Below, in pieces: positions 22,952 through 29,528 of a stretch of 34,821 nucleotides of DNA. A program made the translations under genes and the position numbers. The notes below the pieces were generated by a model. The model saw only the letters and a program-made list of their open reading frames with translations. It was not told the origin of the DNA and did not search any database. The stretch covers positions 1-34,821 of the forward strand of contig CAMVGI010000001.1 of NCBI GenBank assembly GCA_947166955.1. The letters run 5' to 3'. This stretch comes from an uncultured Clostridia bacterium. Its GTDB lineage: Bacteria; Bacillota_A; Clostridia; Oscillospirales; Oscillospiraceae. Position 1 is the first letter of the stretch; every line of letters starts with the position of its first letter.

Positions 22952-23251
22952 ATGACGACAAAGACGGATTTCCACGCTATCAGGGAGCTTCACGACGCTT
23001 ATACACCCGCGCAGCGCGGCATCGTCAACGCGGAGGAGGCGAAAACGATCAGGCGGATTTTGGAGCTGGAAAGCCGCACGCCGATCGAGCTTTGCAACAT
23101 CCGCGACATGGTGGTCATGCTCTATGGCGACTGGGGCGACACGGCGCGCGATGGAGGCAATATGGAGCGTTTCGATATGCTCCGCGACGCGATGAGCGCG
23201 ATCACCTGCGTCATCGACGACGTAAAATTGGAGCGCGGAATGGAGGTCTGA
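22952..23251 (+). CDS. Hypothetical helical protein, 99 aa
   Basis: ATG 22952 follows GGAGGTATG. Mostly helical, with EEAKTIRRILELESRTPIEL and MLYGDWGDTARDG. Its end is three bases from the next start, so it is co-translated with the 68-residue protein after it. Not recognised. Confidence 0.73.
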   Translation: MTTKTDFHAIRELHDAYTPAQRGIVNAEEAKTIRRILELESRTPIELCNIRDMVVMLYGDWGDTARDGGNMERFDMLRDAMSAITCVIDDVKLERGMEV

Positions 23252-23254
23252 ACG

Positions 23255-23461
23255 ATGGAACAGTTCACGCATGAGGAGCTGCGCTGGATCGTCAACGCGG
23301 TCGGCGCTGCGGCGAAGCGGATGGAGGAGGCGGAACAGAACACGGAGCTTTCCGATCTGGAACGCTCGCTGGCGCATCTGCGCAAGGAACAGTTGGACAA
23401 CGCATGGCGTAAGCTGAACCGCGCGTTCGCGCAGGAGCACAAGCGCATTGCGATCAAGTAA
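23255..23461 (+). CDS. Small helical protein, 68 aa
   Basis: ATG 23255 with GGAGG upstream inside the previous gene. Long helices with heptad-like Leu/Ala spacing (DLERSLAHLRKEQLDNAWRK) suggest a coiled coil and dimerisation. It is last in its unit; the hybrid terminator/promoter 11 begins eight bases after the stop. Function unknown. Confidence 0.7.
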   Translation: MEQFTHEELRWIVNAVGAAAKRMEEAEQNTELSDLERSLAHLRKEQLDNAWRKLNRAFAQEHKRIAIK

Positions 23462-23468
23462 AAAATCG

Positions 23469-23500
23469 GCCGGCGCGGTTAGCAGCTCGCGCCGGCTTTC
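23469..23500 (+). terminator. Terminator hairpin overlapping module 11
   Basis: Perfect 9-bp stem GCCGGCGCG/CGCGCCGGC (23469-23477 with 23488-23496); GTTAGCA lies in the ten-base loop; TTTC follows. Confidence 0.8.
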
Positions 23501-23508
23501 TGTTATAT
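23477..23508 (+). promoter_or_regulatory. GGTTAGCA module 11 (hybrid)
   Basis: GGTTAGCA, 18 bases ending TTCTG, TTATAT. The first element is in the loop of the hairpin above; the 3' arm and short T-run make up the spacer. Confidence 0.87.
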
Positions 23509-23545
23509 GGATGGGAACCCAATTCAAGAAACGGAGGTTTTCACA

Positions 23546-23824
23546 ATGAACAAGGTGAAACGTATCAAGATGGTCAAAGCGATGGAGTTCATCGCGCGAC
23601 AGATCAACAACGAGTATATTTTTGAGGGCTGGCTGATGAATGGCGTCGCGGACGGAGACATCGAACCAGGTGATCTTTCGGTCAAGGAGGACGACGAAGA
23701 TAATCTTGATTACTACATCAGTGACGAGCACTTTGCGGAGCTGATGGCCTGTTTTCTCCGCCGCATGGAAAACGCAAAGCGCAGCGGCGGTCTCTACTGC
23801 GACGGAAAGTGCAGCGCGGAGTAG
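23546..23824 (+). CDS. Hypothetical acidic protein, 92 aa
   Basis: ATG 23546 (MNKVKRIKMVKAMEF) follows GGAGGTTTTCAC; an upstream in-frame ATG lies in the promoter module. Basic N-terminal helix, then an acidic centre (VKEDDEDNLDYYISDEHF) and a helix ending in a Cys pair (LYCDGKCSAE). It looks like a small helical protein. It is coupled to the next gene by eight bases. Family unknown. Confidence 0.72.
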   Translation: MNKVKRIKMVKAMEFIARQINNEYIFEGWLMNGVADGDIEPGDLSVKEDDEDNLDYYISDEHFAELMACFLRRMENAKRSGGLYCDGKCSAE

Positions 23825-23832
23825 GAGGAGCC

Positions 23833-24027
23833 ATGCAATACTACCAGGCGACCGCGACCGGTCAATACTTCACCGCCGGAAAGCTCTATCCCGTTCTGGA
23901 TTTCATCGAGGACGGCATTTTGACGGCGGACGACGAGAACAAAGAACACTATCTCAGCGGAAGCTATCTCATCGGGCATTTCCGCGCGGCAAGCGCCGAG
24001 CTTGTCAGGCTATTATCAAAACAGTAA
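23833..24027 (+). CDS. Small hypothetical protein, 64 aa
   Basis: ATG 23833 behind TAGGAGGAGCC, where the TAG is the previous stop. The fold looks like a small beta barrel (YYQATATGQYFTAGKLYPVL) followed by a helix. Such SH3-like short proteins with 'FTAGKLYPV' are frequent in phages. Function unknown; followed by a terminator. Confidence 0.73.
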   Translation: MQYYQATATGQYFTAGKLYPVLDFIEDGILTADDENKEHYLSGSYLIGHFRAASAELVRLLSKQ

Positions 24028-24036
24028 TCTCCTTTT

Positions 24037-24079
24037 TGGGAGGCCGTCGTGGTGGTCGGTCTCCCATTTTTATTTTTTT
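24037..24079 (+). terminator. Intrinsic terminator
   Basis: TGGGAG/CTCCCA stem (24037-24042 with 24061-24066) with an internally paired loop, then TTTTTATTTTTTT. Confidence 0.85.
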
Positions 24080-24084
24080 GGAAC

Positions 24085-24116
24085 GGTTAGCAAATCTGAA
24101 GAACAATCTGTAATAA
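24085..24116 (+). promoter_or_regulatory. GGTTAGCA module 12
   Basis: GGTTAGCA, 18 bases ending TCTG, TAATAA. It precedes the multi-zinc protein. Confidence 0.85.
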
Positions 24117-24152
24117 AGGTGGAAACATCAAAATTACAAGGAGGATTTCATC

Positions 24153-24776
24153 ATGTGCAAAAAGAAAATCTGTACCGAGTGCGGCTGGAACGTCAATGTG
24201 GATGAGCTGCGCGAGATCGACACCGGACTTCCTACGGCGCGTCTGGTCTGTGATACCTGCGCCGGAGAGATGGAGGACAACGGCAAGCTCATTCGCTGCG
24301 AAGCCTGCGGCGAGATGTTTCTTGCTTCTTCCCTGCACGACGAAAAAATCTACGGTCAGAGCTTCACGGCTTGCCCGCACTGCGGCCGCGATGTGGTGGA
24401 CGGCCTCAGCCGCGAGAAGTTCAAGGAGGAATACGCGCCCGACAAATTCGTCGCGATCGTCAACTACGTCAACGGCGAGGCGCGCGGGATGACCGTGGAG
24501 GCAAACAGTCTGGCGGAAGCGTACAGCCGTATCGTCGACTGTCACGTCAAGCGGAGCAACGCCGGAGGCATCCGGTCTATCGCCTGTTCGCAAATCCTGT
24601 GGGGCAAGGATGAGATCAAGGCAAGCGGGGAGGATGACGAGCCGCTGGAGTGCGGAACGACCGGCTGCGTCTACAACAACGACGGCGAGTGCCGTTTCAA
24701 GGCAGTTTTCGACCGCGCGCCGAAGATCACAGAAGAGGACGGATGTACGGAAGGCGTCTTCCCCGCCATGTTCTGA
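24153..24776 (+). CDS. Multi-zinc-finger protein, 207 aa
   Basis: ATG 24153 after AAGGAGGAT. Cysteine pairs occur in series: ICTECG and CDTC, CEAC, CPHCG, then CGTTGCVYNNDGEC near the C-terminus, giving up to three zinc sites. The middle (VAIVNYVNGEARGMTVEA) is a small alpha/beta region. The order of four ribbon-type knuckles followed by a separate Cys cluster suggests a nucleic-acid or protein adaptor. It is followed by the 80-residue gene in the same unit. Role unknown. Confidence 0.8.
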   Translation: MCKKKICTECGWNVNVDELREIDTGLPTARLVCDTCAGEMEDNGKLIRCEACGEMFLASSLHDEKIYGQSFTACPHCGRDVVDGLSREKFKEEYAPDKFVAIVNYVNGEARGMTVEANSLAEAYSRIVDCHVKRSNAGGIRSIACSQILWGKDEIKASGEDDEPLECGTTGCVYNNDGECRFKAVFDRAPKITEEDGCTEGVFPAMF

Positions 24777-24794
24777 ACGAAAAGGAGGAACAGC

Positions 24795-25037
24795 ATGAAC
24801 ATCACAAAGGAACAGTTCAAAAATATCGTCAAGAAATACAGTACGCTCCTGGTGCTGGAGGATGACGTCGAAGCGGCTTTCGATTTCGTCCGCGACGTGC
24901 TGGAGGCGGAGGCGGACGCGATCAAGGCGGCGGAGCCGTATGCGACAAACACGATCGACCGCTATGAGTGTGCTGCCTACGAGGTCGGCGAGGTCTGCCG
25001 CGAGGTCACGAACGAAGAATTTTCCGAGGCCGGTTAG
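24795..25037 (+). CDS. Small acidic helical protein, 80 aa
   Basis: ATG 24795 behind AAGGAGG. A helical, Glu/Ala-rich product (DDVEAAFDFVRDVLEAEADA). The frame ends at the TAG inside GGTTAGCA of module 13, and its final codons form the 5' arm of the hybrid hairpin. Removing the module would lengthen the protein, which shows how closely gene and control element fit. Not recognised. Confidence 0.7.
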   Translation: MNITKEQFKNIVKKYSTLLVLEDDVEAAFDFVRDVLEAEADAIKAAEPYATNTIDRYECAAYEVGEVCREVTNEEFSEAG

Positions 25038-25053
25038 CAAACCGGCCTTTTCT
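25027..25053 (+). terminator. Terminator hairpin overlapping module 13
   Basis: Perfect 9-bp stem AGGCCGGTT/AACCGGCCT closing on an AGCA tetraloop (25027-25035 with 25040-25048), then TTTCTT. GGTTAGCA spans stem and loop. Confidence 0.85.
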
Positions 25054-25063
25054 TCTGTTATAT
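25032..25063 (+). promoter_or_regulatory. GGTTAGCA module 13 (hybrid)
   Basis: GGTTAGCA, 18 bases ending TTCTG, TTATAT, overlapping the hairpin above. Confidence 0.88.
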
Positions 25064-25087
25064 AGACAGAATAGAAAGGAGGACAAC

Positions 25088-25345
25088 ATGGCACGCAAAG
25101 CGAGCGACTTCAGCCTTGGATACGGATTCAAGGGCAACGGCATGACGGTCTGGAACCGCCGCAAGATGGAGGGCGGCGACTACGAAACGGTCGCGCACAT
25201 CGCGCATGACAGAACGGTGGATTTTTACAAGGACGATCTGCCGGAGGAGATCAAGGAGAAAATCAGGCACGTCGCGGCAACGTCCACGATGACGATCTCC
25301 GCCACGCAGGACGCGCCGGTGTTTTCTGTGCCGCCGATCAAATAA
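25088..25345 (+). CDS. Hypothetical protein, 85 aa
   Basis: ATG 25088 (MARKASDFSLGYGFKGNGMT) follows AAAGGAGGAC. The N-terminus SLGYGFKGNGMTVWNRR and HIAHDRTVDFY strands form a recognisable small family I have seen in Clostridia phages and conjugative elements, without known function. The C-terminus is polar (ATQDAPVFSVPP). Single-gene unit between hybrid modules 13 and 14. Confidence 0.8.
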   Translation: MARKASDFSLGYGFKGNGMTVWNRRKMEGGDYETVAHIAHDRTVDFYKDDLPEEIKEKIRHVAATSTMTISATQDAPVFSVPPIK

Positions 25346-25351
25346 ATTTAG

Positions 25352-25381
25352 AGCGCCGGTTAGCAGCCGGCGCTTTTCTTC
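25352..25381 (+). terminator. Terminator hairpin overlapping module 14
   Basis: Perfect 8-bp stem AGCGCCGG/CCGGCGCT with TTAGCAG as loop (25352-25359 with 25367-25374), then TTTCTTC. Confidence 0.87.
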
Positions 25382-25389
25382 TGTAGTAA
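25358..25389 (+). promoter_or_regulatory. GGTTAGCA module 14 (hybrid)
   Basis: GGTTAGCA, 18 bases ending TTCTG, TAGTAA. The 39 bases 25351-25389 are identical to 31493-31531 (module 20). Confidence 0.88.
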
Positions 25390-25410
25390 GGGCAGAAAGG
25401 AGGCGCTGTC

Positions 25411-25809
25411 ATGTATTCTTTTGAGAACGTCACAACAGCCTATCAATACCAGCTTGGAAAGCGGAGCAACTACGTTTCTTTTGAGGACGTGCCGAGTACC
25501 GCACAGGGATATGAGAGCTGCTGCAAATACGTCAACGCCAACGGTTTTCGCTACTTCCTCTCCGCGAACAACGAAAAGGACTACTTCCTTATGTGCGACG
25601 AGCGCGGAACCAGGTGGGCGGTCTGGTTCACGGTGGATGGCGACACGATCACGGTCATCAAGTCGACGTACAACGGCAGGAGTGAGAAAAACGCGAAGTA
25701 TCACAAAAAATATGCAACCATTCTGGCGCTGATTCACTCCTGCATCAAATACGACGGTGTTGTGAAATATGTGGCGTATCGTGGAGCAGGAGCGGAGACG
25801 ACGAGATGA
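25411..25809 (+). CDS. Hypothetical protein, 132 aa
   Basis: ATG 25411 follows AAAGGAGGCGC. It has an N-terminal polar region, then a beta-rich domain with FRYFLSANNEKDYFLMCDE and RWAVWFTVDGDTITVIKS, and a C-terminal basic part. It looks like a complete single domain. Its stop overlaps the next ATG by four bases (ATGA). No family recognised. Confidence 0.75.
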   Translation: MYSFENVTTAYQYQLGKRSNYVSFEDVPSTAQGYESCCKYVNANGFRYFLSANNEKDYFLMCDERGTRWAVWFTVDGDTITVIKSTYNGRSEKNAKYHKKYATILALIHSCIKYDGVVKYVAYRGAGAETTR

Positions 25810-26006
25810 AGCAGCACGCTTTTGAATGTTGGTCGAAACCGGAAGAGTATCCATACGAGGTTTGGTATACCACGCCGAAGCAGCACAGCAAGAAGTTCCG
25901 TTACTTCCGCGATTTGGATGAGCTGAAGGCGTGGTGCAAGCGGAACAAGGGCAAAGTCACGCTGCATTTTGCAAGCTGGCAGGCGTTTGAATTTATGAAA
26001 CAATGA
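25806..26006 (+). CDS. Small basic aromatic protein, 66 aa
   Basis: ATG 25806 in an ATGA overlap. Trp- and Lys-rich (YEVWYTTPKQHSKKFRYFRD, LKAWCKRNKGKVTLHF), consistent with a small nucleic-acid-binding or inhibitory protein. It is translationally coupled to the gene before it. Not recognised. Confidence 0.7.
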   Translation: MKQHAFECWSKPEEYPYEVWYTTPKQHSKKFRYFRDLDELKAWCKRNKGKVTLHFASWQAFEFMKQ

Positions 26007-26018
26007 GGAGGAAGGAAT

Positions 26019-26642
26019 ATGGAACAGATCAACAAAGTGCGATACGATGACGACGGGCATGGTCGTAAATACGAGGTGTCCGTTCAGATCAGCGAGCCGA
26101 CGCAGCGCGACCAGGAGGAATTTAATGCGCTGGGTTTCCACATCGACCTGTCCGACCGCGTTCGTATTTACGTCCAGAACAACGACCGCTACAAAAGCGG
26201 CTGCGCAAAGACCTTTATGGAGCGTGAAACCTTTGAGCGTCTTGGCGTTGACTACATCGCCGCGCACGCGAAGCTGGACAACTCCAGATACCTTGGTTTC
26301 ATGGTCGTCATTTCGCAGAACGACTATTTCAACGATCTGAGCCGCAATCCTGAGAAGGTCATCCCCGTCCGCTTTGTCAAGACGGAGAACGGAACAGGCC
26401 GTGAGATTTACAGAGGCTTGGAAAACGACCGCTACTACGCCCGCGAGGTCTACTTCCCGCGCGAGAGCTGCGCGAAGTGGTTTTGCTATGGCAAAAACGC
26501 GAACGCCGGCGACGGAAATCTCCCGCGCCCCAACATCATTTTCGAGTGCGACGGGCAGCGCGAGAAGGTCACATACGACGACTGGAACGACGTCATGGCC
26601 TATTCCGGCACATTCAACGAGAATTTCAACCAGGCAGATTGA
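26019..26642 (+). CDS. Hypothetical protein, 207 aa
   Basis: ATG 26019 behind GGAGGAAGG. A beta-rich N-terminal domain (KYEVSVQIS, FHIDLSDRVRIYVQNNDRY) is followed by an alpha/beta region (RYLGFMVVISQNDYFNDL) and aromatic segments (AREVYFPRESCAKWFCYGK). No catalytic motif is obvious. It ends the three-gene unit from module 14. Family unknown. Confidence 0.75.
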   Translation: MEQINKVRYDDDGHGRKYEVSVQISEPTQRDQEEFNALGFHIDLSDRVRIYVQNNDRYKSGCAKTFMERETFERLGVDYIAAHAKLDNSRYLGFMVVISQNDYFNDLSRNPEKVIPVRFVKTENGTGREIYRGLENDRYYAREVYFPRESCAKWFCYGKNANAGDGNLPRPNIIFECDGQREKVTYDDWNDVMAYSGTFNENFNQAD

Positions 26643-26655
26643 CAAGATGTTGACA

Positions 26656-26682
26656 AATCCCGCCGTTTGGCGGGATTTTTTA
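26656..26682 (+). terminator. Intrinsic terminator
   Basis: 9-bp stem AATCCCGCC/GGCGGGATT with GTTT loop, then TTTTTATC. Confidence 0.92.
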
Positions 26683-26688
26683 TCAACC

Positions 26689-26720
26689 GGTTAGCAAATT
26701 TCAGAATCGTTCTGTAATAA
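26689..26720 (+). promoter_or_regulatory. GGTTAGCA module 15
   Basis: GGTTAGCA, 18 bases, TAATAA. Perfect spacer dyad CAGAA-TCG-TTCTG. Confidence 0.87.
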
Positions 26721-26736
26721 CAGCGGGAGGTGTGTT

Positions 26737-27063
26737 ATGAAGGACAAAGACGCTCAGGGCTTGGTCAAGTCCGTGTTCAAGTATCTGCTCTTAAAAAAGT
26801 GGAGAGTCGGAGAGTCAATCAACTTTGAATATGGGGATTGGCAGCTTACCATCAGACGCGAGAAGAACGAGTATGCACCTTTTCTTTTCGCCGTCGAAGG
26901 TCAAAAGCCCGTAAACGAGTGCGGAACCACGCAAACGATAGGACGCCGGTACTACATGCTGGAACGCGCTCTGCTACACATAATGAACAATTTCAACGAG
27001 AACGCCGCGATCAAAGACCGGTATGCGTCTATGAATGACGCGCTGGACAAAATAATAAATTGA
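26737..27063 (+). CDS. Hypothetical protein, 108 aa
   Basis: ATG 26737 after GGGAGGTG. A helix with LVKSVFKYLLLKKW, a beta hairpin (FEYGDWQLTIRREKN), and a C-terminal helical stretch (YYMLERALLHIMNNF). The codon use is a little more AT-rich than its neighbours. It is coupled to the next gene (13-base gap). Not recognised. Confidence 0.72.
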   Translation: MKDKDAQGLVKSVFKYLLLKKWRVGESINFEYGDWQLTIRREKNEYAPFLFAVEGQKPVNECGTTQTIGRRYYMLERALLHIMNNFNENAAIKDRYASMNDALDKIIN

Positions 27064-27075
27064 GAGGTGCTGACC

Positions 27076-27330
27076 ATGAAAATCTACAATCTGGTTCACC
27101 GCGATATGATCGGAGGATGCCCGCACGCATCCGCGCAGCCGTTCGCGAGCTATGATCTGGCGGCGGAGGAAATGCGCAAGCAGTACGATGAGACGATCGA
27201 AAACTGGAATCACGATACGAGCGATGACCGCGACGACTACCAGTGCAGAATCGACGCGGCGGAGGCCGGAGTCTTGGAGGGTGAGACCTATTCGCACTGG
27301 CACATAGAGGAATGGGATCTGGAGGTTTGA
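27076..27330 (+). CDS. Hypothetical protein, 84 aa
   Basis: ATG 27076 (MKIYNLVHRDMIGG) with GAGAGGTG upstream; a GTG nine bases earlier is less likely. Begins with a beta strand and a His/Cys region, then an acidic helical region (DTSDDRDDYQCRIDAAEAG) and a Trp-rich end (HWHIEEWDLEV). Probably a small alpha/beta protein. Followed directly by hybrid module 16. Confidence 0.7.
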   Translation: MKIYNLVHRDMIGGCPHASAQPFASYDLAAEEMRKQYDETIENWNHDTSDDRDDYQCRIDAAEAGVLEGETYSHWHIEEWDLEV

Positions 27331-27338
27331 GAAATTTT

Positions 27339-27369
27339 GAGGAGCGGTTAGCAAATCGCTCCTCTTTTT
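27339..27369 (+). terminator. Terminator hairpin overlapping module 16
   Basis: Perfect 8-bp stem GAGGAGCG/CGCTCCTC (27339-27346 with 27357-27364), loop GTTAGCAAAT, then TTTTT. Confidence 0.88.
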
Positions 27370-27378
27370 CTGTAATAG
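27346..27378 (+). promoter_or_regulatory. GGTTAGCA module 16 (hybrid)
   Basis: GGTTAGCA, 19 bases ending TTCTG, TAATAG; one of two copies with a 19-base gap. Confidence 0.85.
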
Positions 27379-27396
27379 AAACAGGAGGTGCTTTAC

Positions 27397-27618
27397 ATGA
27401 AAGTTTGACTGGTTTTCAAGAATTACACCACGTTGCAGGCCGTCAACGACGATCTGGAAATCGCGAGCATCGACGTCAGCGAGGTCGTCGCCGTCTGCAA
27501 GACGGAGGCTAAGGCAAAGAAGATGTGCGCGGAGCTGCAGAAACAGAACGATGCGAACACCAAGCTGTACGACGTCTATCCGGTCGAGTATGTCTGCGGC
27601 GCGTGGGAAATGGAATAA
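27397..27618 (+). pseudogene. Small gene with in-frame TGA at codon 4
   Basis: A good ribosome binding site (AGGAGGTG) and ATG 27397 open ATG-AAA-GTT-TGA; after this TGA the same frame continues for 69 codons with normal codon use (YTTLQAVNDDLEIASIDVSE and on, to TAA 27618). Reading the TGA as Trp or Arg would give a natural start. Possibilities are a nonsense mutation (TGG to TGA), suppression, restart at a later CTG/TTG, or a sequencing error. Other genes here end in TGA, so a genome-wide code change is excluded. First gene of the module 16 unit. Confidence 0.55.
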
Positions 27619-27630
27619 AGGAGGGCGCGA

Positions 27631-28086
27631 ATGATTCAATTCGAGGACTATAAGCGTGATCTGGCGGCGGAACAGGCTGCTGCGGAGCGCGCTTACGAGG
27701 AAGAGCTGCGCAGCAAACCGCTGAACGCCTTGACGCCGCAGGAGATCGGTATTCTCTACGACCTCAATGAGAACTTCTGCGGCGTGGATGCGGATGTGGA
27801 GAAGCTGCGGCAGTACGCCGCGCTTAAGGATGCGGTCGTTCGTTTTGTGTCCGATTGCGCGGAGGCACACCAGCTCACGGAACATGAGCCGAACCAGGCG
27901 GAGCGTAACGCCATCATCCGGCTGGACGTCAAGACGATCACAACAATGAGCAAGGAGGAGTCCGCGCTTCTGGCGGACGCGCTGCGCGCGGCTGATTTCG
28001 TCGTCGTCAGCCTGGTCGATGACTACATCCGCTATTCTTTCTCCGTGGAAAACATCTGGAAATCTCATACGAAAGGTGCGATGTAA
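27631..28086 (+). CDS. Hypothetical helical protein, 151 aa
   Basis: ATG 27631 behind AAAGGAGGG. Helical with acidic stretches (LAAEQAAAERAYEEELRSK), a LTPQEIGILYDL segment, and a C-terminal beta-like strand (ADFVVVSLVDDYIRY). It looks soluble and complete. It ends directly before the next ATG. Not recognised. Confidence 0.73.
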   Translation: MIQFEDYKRDLAAEQAAAERAYEEELRSKPLNALTPQEIGILYDLNENFCGVDADVEKLRQYAALKDAVVRFVSDCAEAHQLTEHEPNQAERNAIIRLDVKTITTMSKEESALLADALRAADFVVVSLVDDYIRYSFSVENIWKSHTKGAM

Positions 28087-28290
28087 ATGTTCGGTTGGTG
28101 CTACGATTTTACCGACTGGCGGAAATTTCTGAGGATGTGTCTTCCGCTGCGCAAGGCAAACCTTGCCACCGGCGAGGGACACGGACACGCGCGCTCTTCC
28201 AATCGTGAGAGACCGCCGAAGGACAGAGTGAAGAAAGCCCGCAAGCGGACGAAGATGAAAAAGGCGAGCAGACGCAGAAATCGCGGTTAG
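28087..28290 (+). CDS. Small highly basic protein, 67 aa
   Basis: ATG 28087 directly follows the previous TAA; GAAAGG lies upstream. The N-terminal third is aromatic (MFGWCYDFTDWRKFLRM); the rest is Arg/Lys-rich (KKARKRTKMKKASRRR), suggesting binding to nucleic acid. The stop is the TAG of GGTTAGCA in module 17. Function unknown. Confidence 0.62.
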   Translation: MFGWCYDFTDWRKFLRMCLPLRKANLATGEGHGHARSSNRERPPKDRVKKARKRTKMKKASRRRNRG

Positions 28291-28316
28291 CAAATCACAG
28301 AAAACGTCTGTAAATA
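28285..28316 (+). promoter_or_regulatory. GGTTAGCA module 17
   Basis: GGTTAGCA, 18 bases ending TCTG, TAAATA. CAGA/TCTG dyad in the spacer. No terminator hairpin is seen here. Confidence 0.83.
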
Positions 28317-28351
28317 AGGCAGGAGGTGACGCCGAATGGCAAATAACGTGA

Positions 28352-28828
28352 GTGGTCTGCAACAACACGCTCAACCTCGCGCTTTCCAGCGCGAAGCGCA
28401 CCTGGGCTGCTCGTCATACCGGCGATCTTCAGATGAAGCTCGCGGAGGCGCATCGCTGCCTTGATATGGCCGGCAAGTATATGGAACAGCTCGGCGTCTA
28501 TGCCGACCAGCTCGCCAACACGACCGTCACGGATGCCGAAATCCAGAAGTTCCTCAACGAGCTGTTCCCGCTCAAGGAAGACGCGAGCGACCGCGAGAAA
28601 AACAACATCAAGACGATCAAGGATGAGTATATGGTCTGCTGGTTTGCACCCGACCTCTTGAAGTTCCGTAACTTCGGCTGGGGAGCGATCAACGCCATGA
28701 GCGACATGATCTCCCACAATGCGCCGCGCCGCCAGACGCAGAACTACCGCGAGAACAACTGGGGACGCATCATGGACGGTCACGTCCTCATGGACAAGCT
28801 CACCGCGATGGTCGCAGCGAAGGTCTGA
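28352..28828 (+). CDS. Helical protein, 158 aa, with disturbed 5' end
   Basis: The body frame opens at GTG 28352, but the ribosome binding site (AGGAGGTG) and ideal ATG lie at 28336, one frame off. Removing four bases (AGTG in AACGTGAGTGGTC) would join ATG 28336 to the body as MANNVVCNNTLNLALSSAKR. A 4-base insertion has probably broken the start, or the GTG is used weakly. The product is helical (MKLAEAHRCLDMAGKYMEQL), with an acidic central part and a basic Trp segment (NYRENNWGRIM). Family unknown. Confidence 0.65.
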   Translation: MVCNNTLNLALSSAKRTWAARHTGDLQMKLAEAHRCLDMAGKYMEQLGVYADQLANTTVTDAEIQKFLNELFPLKEDASDREKNNIKTIKDEYMVCWFAPDLLKFRNFGWGAINAMSDMISHNAPRRQTQNYRENNWGRIMDGHVLMDKLTAMVAAKV

Positions 28829-28838
28829 TAAAAAATAT

Positions 28839-28872
28839 GAACGGGCGGTTAGCAAAGCCGCCCGTTCTTTCT
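28839..28872 (+). terminator. Terminator hairpin overlapping module 18
   Basis: Perfect 10-bp stem GAACGGGCGG/CCGCCCGTTC (28839-28848 with 28858-28867), loop TTAGCAAAG, then TTTCT. Confidence 0.88.
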
Positions 28873-28879
28873 GTAGTAT
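28847..28879 (+). promoter_or_regulatory. GGTTAGCA module 18 (hybrid)
   Basis: GGTTAGCA, 19 bases ending TTCTG, TAGTAT. Confidence 0.85.
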
Positions 28880-28915
28880 TGGTGTCCAACAACACAATAT
28901 AAGGAGGTACACACC

Positions 28916-29230
28916 ATGAACGCCAGAAAGCCGCGCGAGATCGTCGCCGCCGTCTCCGGTATCTGTGACGGAGAGGAGTTCACAACAAAGCTCACGTTTC
29001 ACCGCATTGATCCAGACAAGAGCGAACAGCACTACGGAAGCGGCGAGTATGTCCGCGTCACCGTCGACGGCCGCTCCGATCTGACGCAGCTTCTTGACAA
29101 CCGCTACGCGCGCAAGAAGCTGGAAGACGTTGCAACGTCCTACATCGAGAGCTACTTTGGTTCCAACGCGCGGGAGTATTCTCTTCACTTCATCTACGAT
29201 AAGAAAAAGGAGGTGCAGCATGGCGATTGA
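28916..29230 (+). CDS. Hypothetical protein, 104 aa
   Basis: ATG 28916 follows AAGGAGGTAC. Beta-rich (REIVAAVSGICDGEEFTTKL, EYVRVTVDGRSDLTQLL), then a helix (LEDVATSYIESYF) and a strand. It probably forms one alpha/beta domain. It overlaps the next gene by 11 bases. Not recognised. Confidence 0.74.
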   Translation: MNARKPREIVAAVSGICDGEEFTTKLTFHRIDPDKSEQHYGSGEYVRVTVDGRSDLTQLLDNRYARKKLEDVATSYIESYFGSNAREYSLHFIYDKKKEVQHGD

Positions 29231-29402
29231 GCGTCAGTTTGTCAGCGTGAACGATTTGCGTTCCTGGCTTCGTCGTCGAGCGGATGAAACCGGAAGCCCC
29301 GAAGCATACGATGAGTGGCTGCGAAGCTACTTTGACGATGGCAACACGATCACGGTCAATGGAGTGGAGTACGATTACTGGGCGTGCTGGGAGCTGCTGT
29401 AA
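29220..29402 (+). CDS. Small hypothetical protein, 60 aa
   Basis: ATG 29220 (MAIERQFVSVNDLRSWLRRR) with AAGGAGGTG upstream, inside the end of the previous gene; the longer frame upstream is a shadow. Aromatic-rich end (GVEYDYWACWELL). Last gene of the module 18 unit, followed by a strong terminator. Confidence 0.7.
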   Translation: MAIERQFVSVNDLRSWLRRRADETGSPEAYDEWLRSYFDDGNTITVNGVEYDYWACWELL

Positions 29403-29414
29403 CGGAATACGCGC

Positions 29415-29447
29415 AAGACGCCGGATTGCTCCGGCGTCTTTTTTTTA
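29415..29447 (+). terminator. Intrinsic terminator
   Basis: 11-bp perfect stem AAGACGCCGGA/TCCGGCGTCTT with TTGC loop, then TTTTTTT. Confidence 0.93.
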
Positions 29448-29453
29448 TGCTTT

Positions 29454-29485
29454 GGTTAGCAGATTTCCGAATCATTCGGTAATAG
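29454..29485 (+). promoter_or_regulatory. GGTTAGCA module 19
   Basis: GGTTAGCA, 18 bases ending CGG, TAATAG. Here the usual CTG is CGG and the left half of the dyad is CCG, so the pairing (CCGAA-TCA-TTCGG) is kept. Confidence 0.85.
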
Positions 29486-29528
29486 AAGTGCGAGCTGACA
29501 AAATTTTGTACCGAGGAGGATTTTTTCA

